From NCBI GenBank assembly GCA_934270705.1, contig CAKQQG010000066.1, positions 1 to 5,465 of the forward strand: a stretch of DNA of 5,465 nt, in the 5' to 3' direction. Made by a program: the position numbers and the translations under genes. Below the pieces are notes generated by a model. The model saw only the letters and a program-made list of their open reading frames with translations, had not been told where the DNA came from and did no database searches. Of the stretch, positions 1 through 5,169 are shown piece after piece (position 1 is the first letter of the stretch; every line of letters begins with the position of its first letter). The stretch comes from an uncultured Oxalobacter sp. Its GTDB lineage: Bacteria > Pseudomonadota > Gammaproteobacteria > Burkholderiales > Burkholderiaceae_D.

Positions 1-405
1 GAATGGGTTGTCGATGAACCCGAACCGATCGGGAAGAACGGCGGTCCCAGCCCGGAACAGTTGGTGACGGCCGGCGTGGCGAATTGCCTGTCGGATTCCC
101 TGATGTTCGCTTTGTCGAAATTCAGACAGGATCCCTCGCCGATCAGGACAGTCGCCAGAGCGCGGGTCGGACGTAACGATGCCAACCGCCTGCGGATACT
201 GGCCATCGATGTGGAAATCCGGCTTGGCAAACCTGCCGCATCGCTTGCGCATCTGGAACGGGCATTGAGCCAGTTCGAAAATTTCTGTACCGTCGCCAGC
301 AGTATCAGTACGGCTGTACCGGTCAATGTCACGGTATATGACAGCGAAGGCGTCAGGCTCAAGGATGGCGATACCTGTCTGGTCGCGCCATGTGCGGATA
401 ACTGA
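1..405 (+). CDS. OsmC-family protein, 5' end missing
   Basis: The frame is open from the first base to a TGA at 403-405, giving 134 visible residues; the true start lies left of the window. OsmC/Ohr proteins are thiol peroxidases of about 140 residues that detoxify organic hydroperoxides in the cytoplasm. The visible part has the family pattern: a GGPSPEQLV stretch (residues 14-22) leading into a helix with the first cysteine (C29, in VANCLSDS), and a second cysteine (C96, in ENFCTVASSI) about 67 residues later. These are the expected peroxidatic and resolving positions. The last third (VNVTVYDSEG) is the usual C-terminal strand. Nearly the whole domain is present, so little is missing upstream. 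It could belong to an OsmC-like subgroup with a substrate other than hydroperoxides; the family call is firm, the substrate is not. Confidence 0.85.
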   Translation, partial: EWVVDEPEPIGKNGGPSPEQLVTAGVANCLSDSLMFALSKFRQDPSPIRTVARARVGRNDANRLRILAIDVEIRLGKPAASLAHLERALSQFENFCTVASSISTAVPVNVTVYDSEGVRLKDGDTCLVAPCADN

Positions 406-430
406 CGGCTCGTGACGAAGTCGTTTGTAC

Positions 431-475
431 GGGAAAAGCTGGCATGCCATCGCCGGCATGGACGGTGCTTTTCCT
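431..475 (+). terminator. Nested inverted repeat downstream of the OsmC gene, possible terminator
   Basis: Outer arms GGAAAAGC (432-439) and GCTTTTCC (467-474) are perfect complements. They enclose a second perfect hairpin, CATGCC (443-448) and GGCATG (455-460), with a 6-base loop. It begins about 25 bases after the OsmC stop. The T-run is inside the outer arm rather than after it, so this is not a textbook intrinsic terminator. Placement between convergent genes supports a role at the transcript end. Confidence 0.45.
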
Positions 476-498
476 GACTTTCAGCGTCGTTTGCCGGG

Positions 499-529
499 AA
501 AAAAGTGCGTCCGGACGGGCTGCACGCAC
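499..529 (-). terminator. Rho-independent terminator of the Rrf2 gene
   Basis: Read on the minus strand, GTGCGT (529-524) pairs with ACGCAC (510-505) around a 13-base loop, followed immediately by six T (504-499). It lies about 20 bases beyond the stop codon of the Rrf2-family gene, the expected place for its terminator. The 6-bp stem is short, which keeps confidence moderate. Confidence 0.6.
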
Positions 530-548
530 CTGAAATCCGCCTCAATGT

Positions 549-1025
549 TCAGAGCGTGATATCGCCTTTGCGGTTGATGCACCGGATGACGATTCGTTTT
601 TCGTGTTCCTGACGCATTTCCTGACGGTACTGATCCAGAACGGATTCCAGCGAGACGCTTTCCAGTACATCGCTGATTCTGTCGGAAACGGTTTTCCAGA
701 CGGAACGGGTTTCACAGATATGCTGGCGTGGACAGTCGTTGGACTTGTTGCCGAAACAGACGACGAAACGCACGCCATCATCGAACAGGTCGATCATTTT
801 GCCCAGACTGATGTCACGAAGCGGCTTGCACAGCCGGATACCGCCGCGTGCCCCGATAATGGCTTCCGTGAGACCGTTTTGCTTGAGGGTCGCATGGATA
901 TTTTCGACGGTTTTCTGGCTGATATTGGTTTGTTCGGAAAGTGCGGCGATCGGAACGGGGGCATTGGCCAGATGCAACTCGAAAATGATGCGAATGGCAT
1001 ATCGTGTGTTGGTGGACAGTCTCAT
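549..1025 (-). CDS. Rrf2-family transcriptional regulator, likely Fe-S type
   Basis: The 158-residue product has the normal Rrf2 length and opening (MRLSTNTRYAIRIIFEL). An N-terminal winged helix-turn-helix follows, with recognition region ISQKTVENIHATLKQNGL (35-52) and the wing IIGARGGIRL (56-65). Three cysteines then fall at 90, 98 and 104, just before the ETRSVW segment. IscR, NsrR and similar members bind an Fe-S cluster through a cysteine triad here, so a cluster-sensing repressor or activator of iron, NO or redox signals is likely. A further cysteine is at 66. The ATG at 1025 is chosen because the family begins exactly there; its Shine-Dalgarno sequence is weak. The gene is divergent from the HPP gene, and the intergenic palindromes suggest that it controls itself and that neighbour. 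IscR, NsrR or another subfamily cannot be separated from the sequence alone. Confidence 0.9.
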   Translation of the reverse strand: MRLSTNTRYAIRIIFELHLANAPVPIAALSEQTNISQKTVENIHATLKQNGLTEAIIGARGGIRLCKPLRDISLGKMIDLFDDGVRFVVCFGNKSNDCPRQHICETRSVWKTVSDRISDVLESVSLESVLDQYRQEMRQEHEKRIVIRCINRKGDITL

Positions 1026-1067
1026 GGCTGGCGTGATCCATTCGTTCCGGATGGTGAGGAAAGGGGA

Positions 1068-1086
1068 GGCGAAATGTGATTTCGCC
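1068..1086. repeat. Perfect inverted repeat in the rrf2-HPP intergenic region
   Basis: Arms GGCGAAAT (1068-1075) and ATTTCGCC (1079-1086) are perfectly complementary around GTG. The centre is 25 bp from the centre of the neighbouring 19-bp palindrome. It could be a second operator, or a hairpin in the 5' leader of the Rrf2-family mRNA. Its sequence is unlike the other palindrome, so the same protein need not bind both. Confidence 0.5.
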
Positions 1087-1092
1087 GATTTT

Positions 1093-1111
1093 ACAATGTT
1101 TGAAACATTGT
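1093..1111. promoter_or_regulatory. Candidate operator: 9-1-9 palindrome between rrf2 and HPP genes
   Basis: ACAATGTTT (1093-1101), one G, then AAACATTGT (1103-1111) is a perfect dyad with the odd-length symmetry and TTT-N-AAA centre seen in NsrR-type operators. It overlaps TACAAT (1092-1097), a good -10 hexamer for the HPP gene, and adjoins TAAAAT (minus strand, 1092-1087), a possible -10 for the regulator. No strong -35 is visible for either. A protein bound here would block both divergent promoters. Assignment to the adjacent Rrf2 protein is inference from position. Confidence 0.6.
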
Positions 1112-1120
1112 GTACGAAAG

Positions 1121-1125
1121 AAAGG
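1121..1125 (+). promoter_or_regulatory. Shine-Dalgarno site that sets the HPP start
   Basis: AAAGG lies 8 bases before the GTG at 1134. The longer in-frame GTG at 1110 sits inside the palindrome without a ribosome site, and the ATG at 1161 also lacks one. Confidence 0.5.
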
Positions 1126-1133
1126 TTTTTGAA

Positions 1134-1688
1134 GTGGCGCTGAAAAGCTATTTGTCGAAAATGAAAGGGGGTCCACGGACTCTGGCGAGAAAACCGTTTT
1201 CCGAAATCGCATGGGCATGGATCGGCGGTTTTGCCGGTATCTTCAGTGTATGGTGGCTGAATCGCTGGATGGGCATACAGGAAAATCCCAACCTGTTTCT
1301 GATCGGTTCGTTCGGCGCTTCGTCTGTATTGATTTATGGAGTGCCGATGGGCGAGTTGTCACAACCCAGAAATCTGGTCGGTGGACATGTCATTTCGGCA
1401 CTTGTCGGCGTGATTGCCTATCATCTTTTTCCGGATAACGTGGCATTCGCTTCAGCACTGGCTGTCGCTACGGCGATCGCTGCCATGATGGCGACGAATA
1501 CGACACATCCGCCGGGCGGTGCGACGGCGCTGATCGCCGTTGTGGGTGGAGCGTCCGTTCATGAACTTGGGTGGATGTATGTCTTGTCGCCGGTACTGGT
1601 CGGTGTGCTGATCATGCTGGCGGTCGCGGTGATCGTGAACAATTTTTCCTCGAACAAAAACCGGCACTATCCGAAATACTGGATATGA
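1134..1688 (+). CDS. HPP-family integral membrane protein
   Basis: This is a small polytopic inner-membrane protein of 184 residues from the GTG at 1134. The family signature is plain: NTTHPPGGATAL with the naming His-Pro-Pro at 125-127, preceded by SQPRNLVGGH (76-85), also conserved in the family. Hydrophobic segments run at about 27-42, 54-70, 82-99, 103-120 and 130-170, so four or five membrane spans. Some HPP proteins of plants and cyanobacteria have been linked to nitrite transport across membranes; for bacterial members the substrate is generally unknown. The gene is divergent from the Rrf2-family regulator across a palindrome, and an apbE relic starts 20 bases after its stop, so it was probably the first gene of a two-gene operon. 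Start alternatives are GTG 1110 and ATG 1161; 1134 has the best ribosome site. Family is sure, transport role inferred. Confidence 0.88.
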   Translation: MALKSYLSKMKGGPRTLARKPFSEIAWAWIGGFAGIFSVWWLNRWMGIQENPNLFLIGSFGASSVLIYGVPMGELSQPRNLVGGHVISALVGVIAYHLFPDNVAFASALAVATAIAAMMATNTTHPPGGATALIAVVGGASVHELGWMYVLSPVLVGVLIMLAVAVIVNNFSSNKNRHYPKYWI

Positions 1689-1708
1689 CGGGATGGGCGA
1701 AGAAACGG

Positions 1709-2314
1709 ATGAAGGGATTTTCCGGAAAATCCGGGTAGGTGCTGACGGTGCTGTCGCTGGCGATTTCCGGCAATTTCGCAGGAGTGCAGGAACGTGCCGT
1801 GCATCAGGGCGGCGATGTGAAAAACACGTCGGCGAAAGTGAAGGCGGCTCTGCAAGGTACAGACCCGTTTTCTTTTTCAGGTACGTATCCGGATCAGGAT
1901 TCCGGTGTCGTTCGATGACACCGTTTTCGACAAGCTGCCGGAAAACTCGCCAGAATCCGAAAAGGACAGGAAATCGTCACCGGTTCGTTTCCCAAGACTT
2001 CGGCGACAGACCGGATGGCGGCCGATCCGTTTGATGGTCATGCGACTTATTCCATTTCGTTGTGCAGGCAGGGTTTTCCGGCTTCATCACAATCGGAAAC
2101 GTATGTCTCGATAGCGGACAAGCGTTACTGTCATATTCCTGATCCCCGTACCGGTTATCCTTCTCCTGACGGGTTTGTCTGCATGATCGGCGACGATTGT
2201 GCCATCGGCGATATGGTTTCGACGGTTTTTTCAATGAAATAACTGGAACGTCTTCCGACAGGATGGCGAGTATTTTGCGGCAATATGCCGTCAGGGGGCT
2301 TCCGGCGGATATGA
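1709..2314 (+). pseudogene. apbE: Decayed apbE-like gene (FAD:protein FMN transferase)
   Basis: ApbE proteins are exported enzymes of about 300-350 residues that attach FMN covalently to target proteins. A single frame from ATG 1709 to TGA 2312-2314 (about 200 codons) retains their landmarks. A signal-peptide-like stretch (VLTVLSLAISGNFA, 1739-1780) comes first. A KVKAALQGTDPFSFSGTYPD segment resembles the ALxxxDxxxSxYxPDS region. ADPFDG, then DKRYCHIPDPRTGYP (motif core 2132-2161), matches the family HIxDPRTGYP. DMVSTVFSM (2210-2236) resembles the ADALSTALFVM helix, and a LERLP tail follows. The frame is broken by TAG at 1736, TGA at 1916 and TAA at 2240, and the middle is shortened by 100 or more residues. 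After 1916 the neighbouring frame (FDDTVFD) fits slightly better, so a frameshift is also possible. It begins just behind the HPP gene and was probably cotranscribed. The HIPDPRTGYP part is strong; the N-terminal assignment is weaker. Confidence 0.7.
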
Positions 2315-2317
2315 AGG

Positions 2318-2347
2318 ACGATGCATTCGTACGGAAGGCATCGTTTT
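2318..2347 (+). terminator. Terminator-like hairpin after the HPP-apbE relic unit
   Basis: ACGATGC (2318-2324) pairs with GCATCGT (2338-2344). The stem continues as TTC/GAA (2326-2328 with 2334-2336) after one mismatch, with a GTACG loop. Four T (2344-2347) follow the GCATCG arm. It starts 3 bases after the last stop of the apbE relic, as expected for the operon terminator. Confidence 0.55.
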
Positions 2348-2370
2348 CGAAAAAACAAAACAAGCGCCTG

Positions 2371-2400
2371 AAAAAACCGGTATATCGGGTGAATACCGGT
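2371..2400 (-). terminator. Minus-strand hairpin plus T-run
   Basis: ACCGGTAT (2376-2383) and ATACCGGT (2393-2400) are perfect arms with a 9-base loop. On the minus strand the stem ends in a T-run (2376-2371), the form of a Rho-independent terminator. The nearest minus-strand gene upstream stops at 2615, so it would leave a 3' untranslated region of about 215 bases or end an unrecognised minus-strand RNA. Confidence 0.5.
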
Positions 2401-2411
2401 ATGACACAGTC

Positions 2412-2453
2412 GAAAAACCGTGGTTTGGCATGCCGGAATACGGGCGGTTTTTC
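2412..2453. repeat. Inverted repeat with A/T-run arms
   Basis: GAAAAACCG (2412-2420) pairs with CGGTTTTTC (2445-2453). The 24-base loop contains the 8-bp palindrome GGCATGCC (2428-2435). The A and T runs lie within the stem, so it could act as a weak bidirectional terminator. Confidence 0.4.
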
Positions 2454-2568
2454 CCTTGATGGTTCCGGAAAACGCAAGTTGCCGATGCGGACAAGGGCAA
2501 ATCGTGACAGGTATTGTCCACGATGAGGGCGCGAAAAACCATCCTCATGGATCAACCATGATGCCAGG

Positions 2569-2590
2569 GTACCCGAATGCATCCGGGTAC
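2569..2590. repeat. Short hairpin downstream of the small Cys-rich gene
   Basis: GTACCCG (2569-2575) and CGGGTAC (2584-2590) are perfect arms with an 8-base loop. It lies about 25 bases past the stop of the minus-strand small gene. No T-run follows on either strand, so a transcript-stabilising or Rho-linked role is as likely as intrinsic termination. Confidence 0.4.
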
Positions 2591-2614
2591 GGGAATATCA
2601 CGCGCGCGAACCGA

Positions 2615-2863
2615 TCAGAAAGGCTGGATCGTCGGTTCGGTGCAATAGGCGTGGAATTCGTCGAAGCGCGTAATCAGGCAATCGCCCCATCCCGATGCAT
2701 ATCCTCTTTTCATTTTGAAGATACGATTGCAGTACTGTTCGCGGTACACCAGCCAGCCCTTTGTTCTTTTGAGAATCGTGATCTTGTTGCGGTCCAGACA
2801 ACCACATCCGCCGAAAAGGGTTTCGCCACCGTAAACCGCATTGTTCTTGAATCTGTGAATCAT
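2615..2863 (-). CDS. Small cysteine-containing hypothetical protein
   Basis: The 82-residue product is of no family I recognise. The ATG at 2863 is chosen because AGGAAG lies 10 bases upstream on the minus strand; a TTG at 2893 would add ten residues with no better site. It has five cysteines, at 20, 22, 45, 62 and 74, with a Gly-rich GGCGC near the start. Its mix of basic and aromatic residues (KRTKGWLVYREQYC, KMKRGYASGWGDC) looks like a folded small soluble protein rather than noise. There is no clear membrane segment and no signal peptide. The C-x-C pair and later cysteines could bind a metal or form disulfides, but no standard zinc-finger spacing is evident. It stands alone between a repeat-rich gap and a divergent promoter region. 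Chance ORF status is not excluded. Confidence 0.55.
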   Translation of the reverse strand: MIHRFKNNAVYGGETLFGGCGCLDRNKITILKRTKGWLVYREQYCNRIFKMKRGYASGWGDCLITRFDEFHAYCTEPTIQPF

Positions 2864-2908
2864 GATATGGGTTCTTCCTGAAGACTGAATCAAAACGAAT
2901 GGTTTTCT

Positions 2909-2914
2909 AGTATA
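2909..2914 (-). promoter_or_regulatory. Candidate -10 box of the small Cys-containing gene
   Basis: TATACT on the minus strand lies about 46 bases before the ATG, inside a very A/T-rich stretch. It partly overlaps the 10-bp palindrome ATAACGTTAT (2912-2921). No good -35 hexamer is found at 16-18 bp. Confidence 0.35.
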
Positions 2915-3064
2915 ACGTTATTTTTTTGCAAAAAGACATATGATTTGACGATTTTGCGGTTTTTCATGACAGGATGCTCCGACATCGTATTGAAAGAGGG
3001 AATGATCCGGTTTTTTTTCGGAAAATCCAGACGGGCGCTATGGAGCGGTGCGCAAATGCCAGTT

Positions 3065-3070
3065 TATAAT
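3065..3070 (+). promoter_or_regulatory. Candidate -10 box of the serine hydrolase gene
   Basis: A perfect TATAAT lies 44 bases before the ATG. The sequence about 17 bp upstream (near 3042-3047) does not resemble TTGACA, so the promoter may need an activator or be weak. The rest of 2894-3060 holds A/T-rich DNA and no gene that I can support. Confidence 0.45.
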
Positions 3071-3114
3071 CGTTCGGGGTTTTTATGGATCGCACGAGAT
3101 GAGAGGGGGTGACG

Positions 3115-4278
3115 ATGAGGAGTACATGGGTATGCAGGCCGGACAAATTGCGTGACAGGGTCAATGCGGCGATCGACAGGAATCTCGAACGCAAGATGAC
3201 CAGCGGGGTGGTGGTGCAGGTGTGTCATGACGGCAAGCTCGTTTACAGTCGTGCTGCCGGTCTTGCCGATATCGAGGCCGGCAAGACCATGCAGGAAAAC
3301 ACGATGTTCCGTCTGGCATCCATCAGCAAGGCATTGACCAGTCTGGCCGTTGCCGCGCTGATCGAACAGGGCAAGCTGGGTTTTGACGATCCGGTCACGA
3401 AGTGGTTGCCGTATTTCACACCGGCACTGGCCGATGGCAGCGTACCGGTCATAACGATCCGGCAGTTGCTTTGCCATATGTCCGGACTGGATTACCGCTG
3501 GTCGCAGACGGAAGACGGTCCTTATGCCAGGGCGGGTGTGTCGGACGGTCTCGATATCACCGGCCTGAGTCTGGAAGAAAACCTCAGGCGGCTCGCATCG
3601 GCACCCTTGCGTTTTGCGCCGGGCAGCGACTGGCTTTATTCGCTTGCGCCGGATGTGTTGGGGGCGGTTATCGGGAAAGCATATGGTACCGGTTTCGAAG
3701 CTGCCATGACAGAACTGGTGCTGAAGCCACTGGGGATGTCGGATACGGTGTTTCACGTATCGCCTGACGATCGTGAAAGGGTGGCGGCGCCTTACTATCT
3801 GGACAATGGGGTGCTGACACGCATGGCGGAGGACCAGTATCTGACCGATCCGGAAGGTCGTTATTTCCATTTTTCGCCGGAACGTGTGTTCAAAGAGAAC
3901 GAGTATCCTTCCGGCGGTGTCGGTCTGACCGGTACGGCAGCCGATCTGATGCGCATGGTCGAGGCGATCAGAACGAAGAACGCGCCGTTCGCCTACAAGA
4001 AACTGATGACTCAGATGGCGATGAACCAGCTTCCGACAGGCAAGGAAGCGCGTCCGGGTATCGGGTTCTGTCTTGGCTGGGGCGTTCTGGTCGATCCCGT
4101 CGCGGCGGACAATACCCCGCAAGCGCCGGGTACGCTGGCATGGGGCGGTGTGTATGGCTCGAAATGGTTTGCCGATCCGTCGATCAGACTTTCGGTCGTC
4201 ACCATGACGACGACGGCGCTCGATGAAGTCGTGGCAGTCGATATCCGCAATGCCATTTATGCCAGTTTCGGAAGATGA
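3115..4278 (+). CDS. Serine hydrolase, class C beta-lactamase-like family (EstB/penicillin-binding type)
   Basis: The 387-residue product covers the full beta-lactamase-like fold, with the SxxK motif as S69-I-S-K72 (nucleophile and base). LLCHMSGL (118-125) matches the family LLxHxSGL. The tyrosine motif is Y175-S-L followed by PDVLG, and a Gly-rich WGGVYGS (343-349) stands where class C enzymes have KTG/HTG. Y-S-L instead of Y-x-N, and no KTG, point to an esterase, transesterase or peptidase of the EstB type rather than a true beta-lactamase. The N-terminus lacks a signal peptide, so the enzyme is probably cytoplasmic. ATG 3115 is preferred because GAGAGG at 3101-3106 is 8 bases upstream; the GTG at 3109 is too close to it. 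The gene is monocistronic by layout, with its own promoter-like box and a strong terminator. The substrate cannot be told from sequence. Confidence 0.92.
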   Translation: MRSTWVCRPDKLRDRVNAAIDRNLERKMTSGVVVQVCHDGKLVYSRAAGLADIEAGKTMQENTMFRLASISKALTSLAVAALIEQGKLGFDDPVTKWLPYFTPALADGSVPVITIRQLLCHMSGLDYRWSQTEDGPYARAGVSDGLDITGLSLEENLRRLASAPLRFAPGSDWLYSLAPDVLGAVIGKAYGTGFEAAMTELVLKPLGMSDTVFHVSPDDRERVAAPYYLDNGVLTRMAEDQYLTDPEGRYFHFSPERVFKENEYPSGGVGLTGTAADLMRMVEAIRTKNAPFAYKKLMTQMAMNQLPTGKEARPGIGFCLGWGVLVDPVAADNTPQAPGTLAWGGVYGSKWFADPSIRLSVVTMTTTALDEVVAVDIRNAIYASFGR

Positions 4279-4307
4279 CCTTCCCATCAGTCGCATAAAA
4301 AGACGGT

Positions 4308-4340
4308 CGCCTGCATGCGTATCACGCATGCAGGCGTTTT
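4308..4340 (+). terminator. Strong Rho-independent terminator between convergent genes
   Basis: A perfect 13-bp stem pairs CGCCTGCATGCGT (4308-4320) with ACGCATGCAGGCG (4324-4336) across an ATC triloop. Four T (4337-4340) follow on the plus strand. It lies 29 bases after the serine hydrolase stop. On the minus strand a T-run (4301-4297) follows after a 6-base gap, so it may also end the nitroreductase transcript. Confidence 0.85.
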
Positions 4341-4367
4341 CGATGGTGTCATCACAGGATTCGGCGG

Positions 4368-5057
4368 CTAGCGATCCAGAAAAGTGGCGAACGAGTCAAC
4401 CGGTTCACGTTCGGAGACAAGCCGGTTGATTGTCGCTTCGTTATCGGCATAGCCGACTGCCATGCCGGCCAGCACCATTTCTTCGGAAGCCAGTCCCAGC
4501 ACATCCCGGATAACCTGGTGATAATCGCTCCAGTAAGCCTGAAGGCAGGTGTCCAGACCGTGGCTTTTTGCCGAGAGCATGATTGTCTGGAAAAATGCGC
4601 CGTAGTCGATGAAATTCGCTTTGGTCAGATCGCGGTGCAAGGTGAATATGAGACCGGCTGGCGCACCGAAAAATTGAAGATTTCTCCGGTGTTGTTCCAG
4701 TCGTCTTTCACGGTCTTCCCGTGCGATGCCGAGAAGACGATACATGTCGTGTCCCAGTTTGCGCCGGCGTGACAGATAGGGTTCAAGCGGCTTGTCAGGA
4801 TAATAGGCGTATTCCGAATGGTGTTTTTCGGACTCCGTGTCGAAAGCGGCACAGACAGCATCAGTGAGTCTGTCGAGTGCGGGACCGGTCAGTACATAGA
4901 CTTTCCACGGTTGTGTATTGGTGGTTGAAGGAGCGTGCATCGCCATTTCGAGCAGATGGCGCAACAGTTCGTGGGATACGGCATCTTTTTTGTAGGCACG
5001 GACAGATTTCCGGCTGGTGATGACGGTATCGACGGCGGACAGGTCAATGGCTGGCAT
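4368..5057 (-). CDS. Nitroreductase-family FMN-dependent oxidoreductase
   Basis: The 229-residue product is a typical full-length nitroreductase, a cytoplasmic FMN enzyme, usually dimeric, that uses NAD(P)H to reduce nitro compounds, quinones or similar acceptors. The FMN-binding start SRKSVRAY (15-22) is present, then APSTTNTQPW (42-51), the central IDYGAFFQTIMLSAKSHGLD stretch that forms the dimer and flavin pocket, and the closing LAGMAVGYAD (196-205), with Gly198 and Gly202 in the usual GxxxG-like loop. The ATG at 5057 has a strong site, AAGGAG, 7 bases upstream. The gene follows the TspO-family gene on the same strand after about 110 bases and may be cotranscribed or have its own promoter (TACAAT at 5110-5105). 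The physiological substrate is unknown. Confidence 0.92.
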   Translation of the reverse strand: MPAIDLSAVDTVITSRKSVRAYKKDAVSHELLRHLLEMAMHAPSTTNTQPWKVYVLTGPALDRLTDAVCAAFDTESEKHHSEYAYYPDKPLEPYLSRRRKLGHDMYRLLGIAREDRERRLEQHRRNLQFFGAPAGLIFTLHRDLTKANFIDYGAFFQTIMLSAKSHGLDTCLQAYWSDYHQVIRDVLGLASEEMVLAGMAVGYADNEATINRLVSEREPVDSFATFLDR

Positions 5058-5104
5058 GGTATGTCTCCTTGATGTGACGACCGGTTTTTTCAGGTTTCGT
5101 TGCC

Positions 5105-5110
5105 ATTGTA
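5105..5110 (-). promoter_or_regulatory. Possible -10 box of the nitroreductase gene
   Basis: TACAAT on the minus strand lies about 47 bases before the ATG. The -35 region is weak (GGGCAA or GCAAGC at 17 or 15 bp), so this is tentative. Confidence 0.3.
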
Positions 5111-5169
5111 TGCGAAATCGGCATGGCTTGCCCTGAACTCACATGATATGCCTGGCGATCATCGGTCTT

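Larger units (their letters stand above)
2348..2614. other. Gene-free stretch rich in inverted repeats
   Basis: No open frame here has a credible start, ribosome site or recognisable family. It contains at least four inverted repeats, at 2376-2400, 2412-2453, 2523-2548 (ATGAGG/CCTCAT, overlapped by CATGG/CCATG at 2546-2560) and 2569-2590. Plus frame 3 reads without a stop from 2238 to about 2456 with protein-like composition (for example EKPWFGMPEYGRFF, about 2412-2453), but it has no start codon and crosses the preceding terminator-like hairpin. It could be a relic of another gene or chance. I cannot name it. Confidence 0.5.

Noticed and set aside
603..1079. Plus-strand open frame across the Rrf2-family gene
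   Set aside because: It is antisense to a protein with clear Rrf2 motifs and has no recognisable domain or ribosome site.
1110..1133. Longer N-terminus for the HPP protein from GTG 1110
   Set aside because: That codon lies inside the palindrome, at or beside the likely transcription start, with no Shine-Dalgarno sequence; GTG 1134 has AAAGG at good spacing.
2291..2548. Minus-strand 85-codon open frame in the gap
   Set aside because: No ribosome site, no family, and it spans the minus-strand terminator-like hairpin at 2371-2400.
1977..2582. A 201-codon minus-strand open frame over the apbE relic and the repeat-rich gap
   Set aside because: Composition is Arg/Ser/His-rich and motif-free. It is opposite the HIPDPRTGYP coding segment and crosses two terminator-like hairpins.
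2318..2590. CRISPR array or insertion-sequence ends
   Set aside because: The inverted repeats differ from each other in sequence, are not direct repeats with spacers, and no transposase or target duplication is visible.
2912..2921. Palindrome ATAACGTTAT as an operator
   Set aside because: It is short and lies in very A/T-rich DNA where such palindromes arise easily; there is no partner regulator next to it.
3064..4329. A 421-codon minus-strand open frame opposite the serine hydrolase gene
   Set aside because: It is the antisense shadow of a well-supported gene. The translation is low-complexity, rich in Arg, His, Gln and Thr, with no family motif, and it runs through the terminator at 4308-4340.
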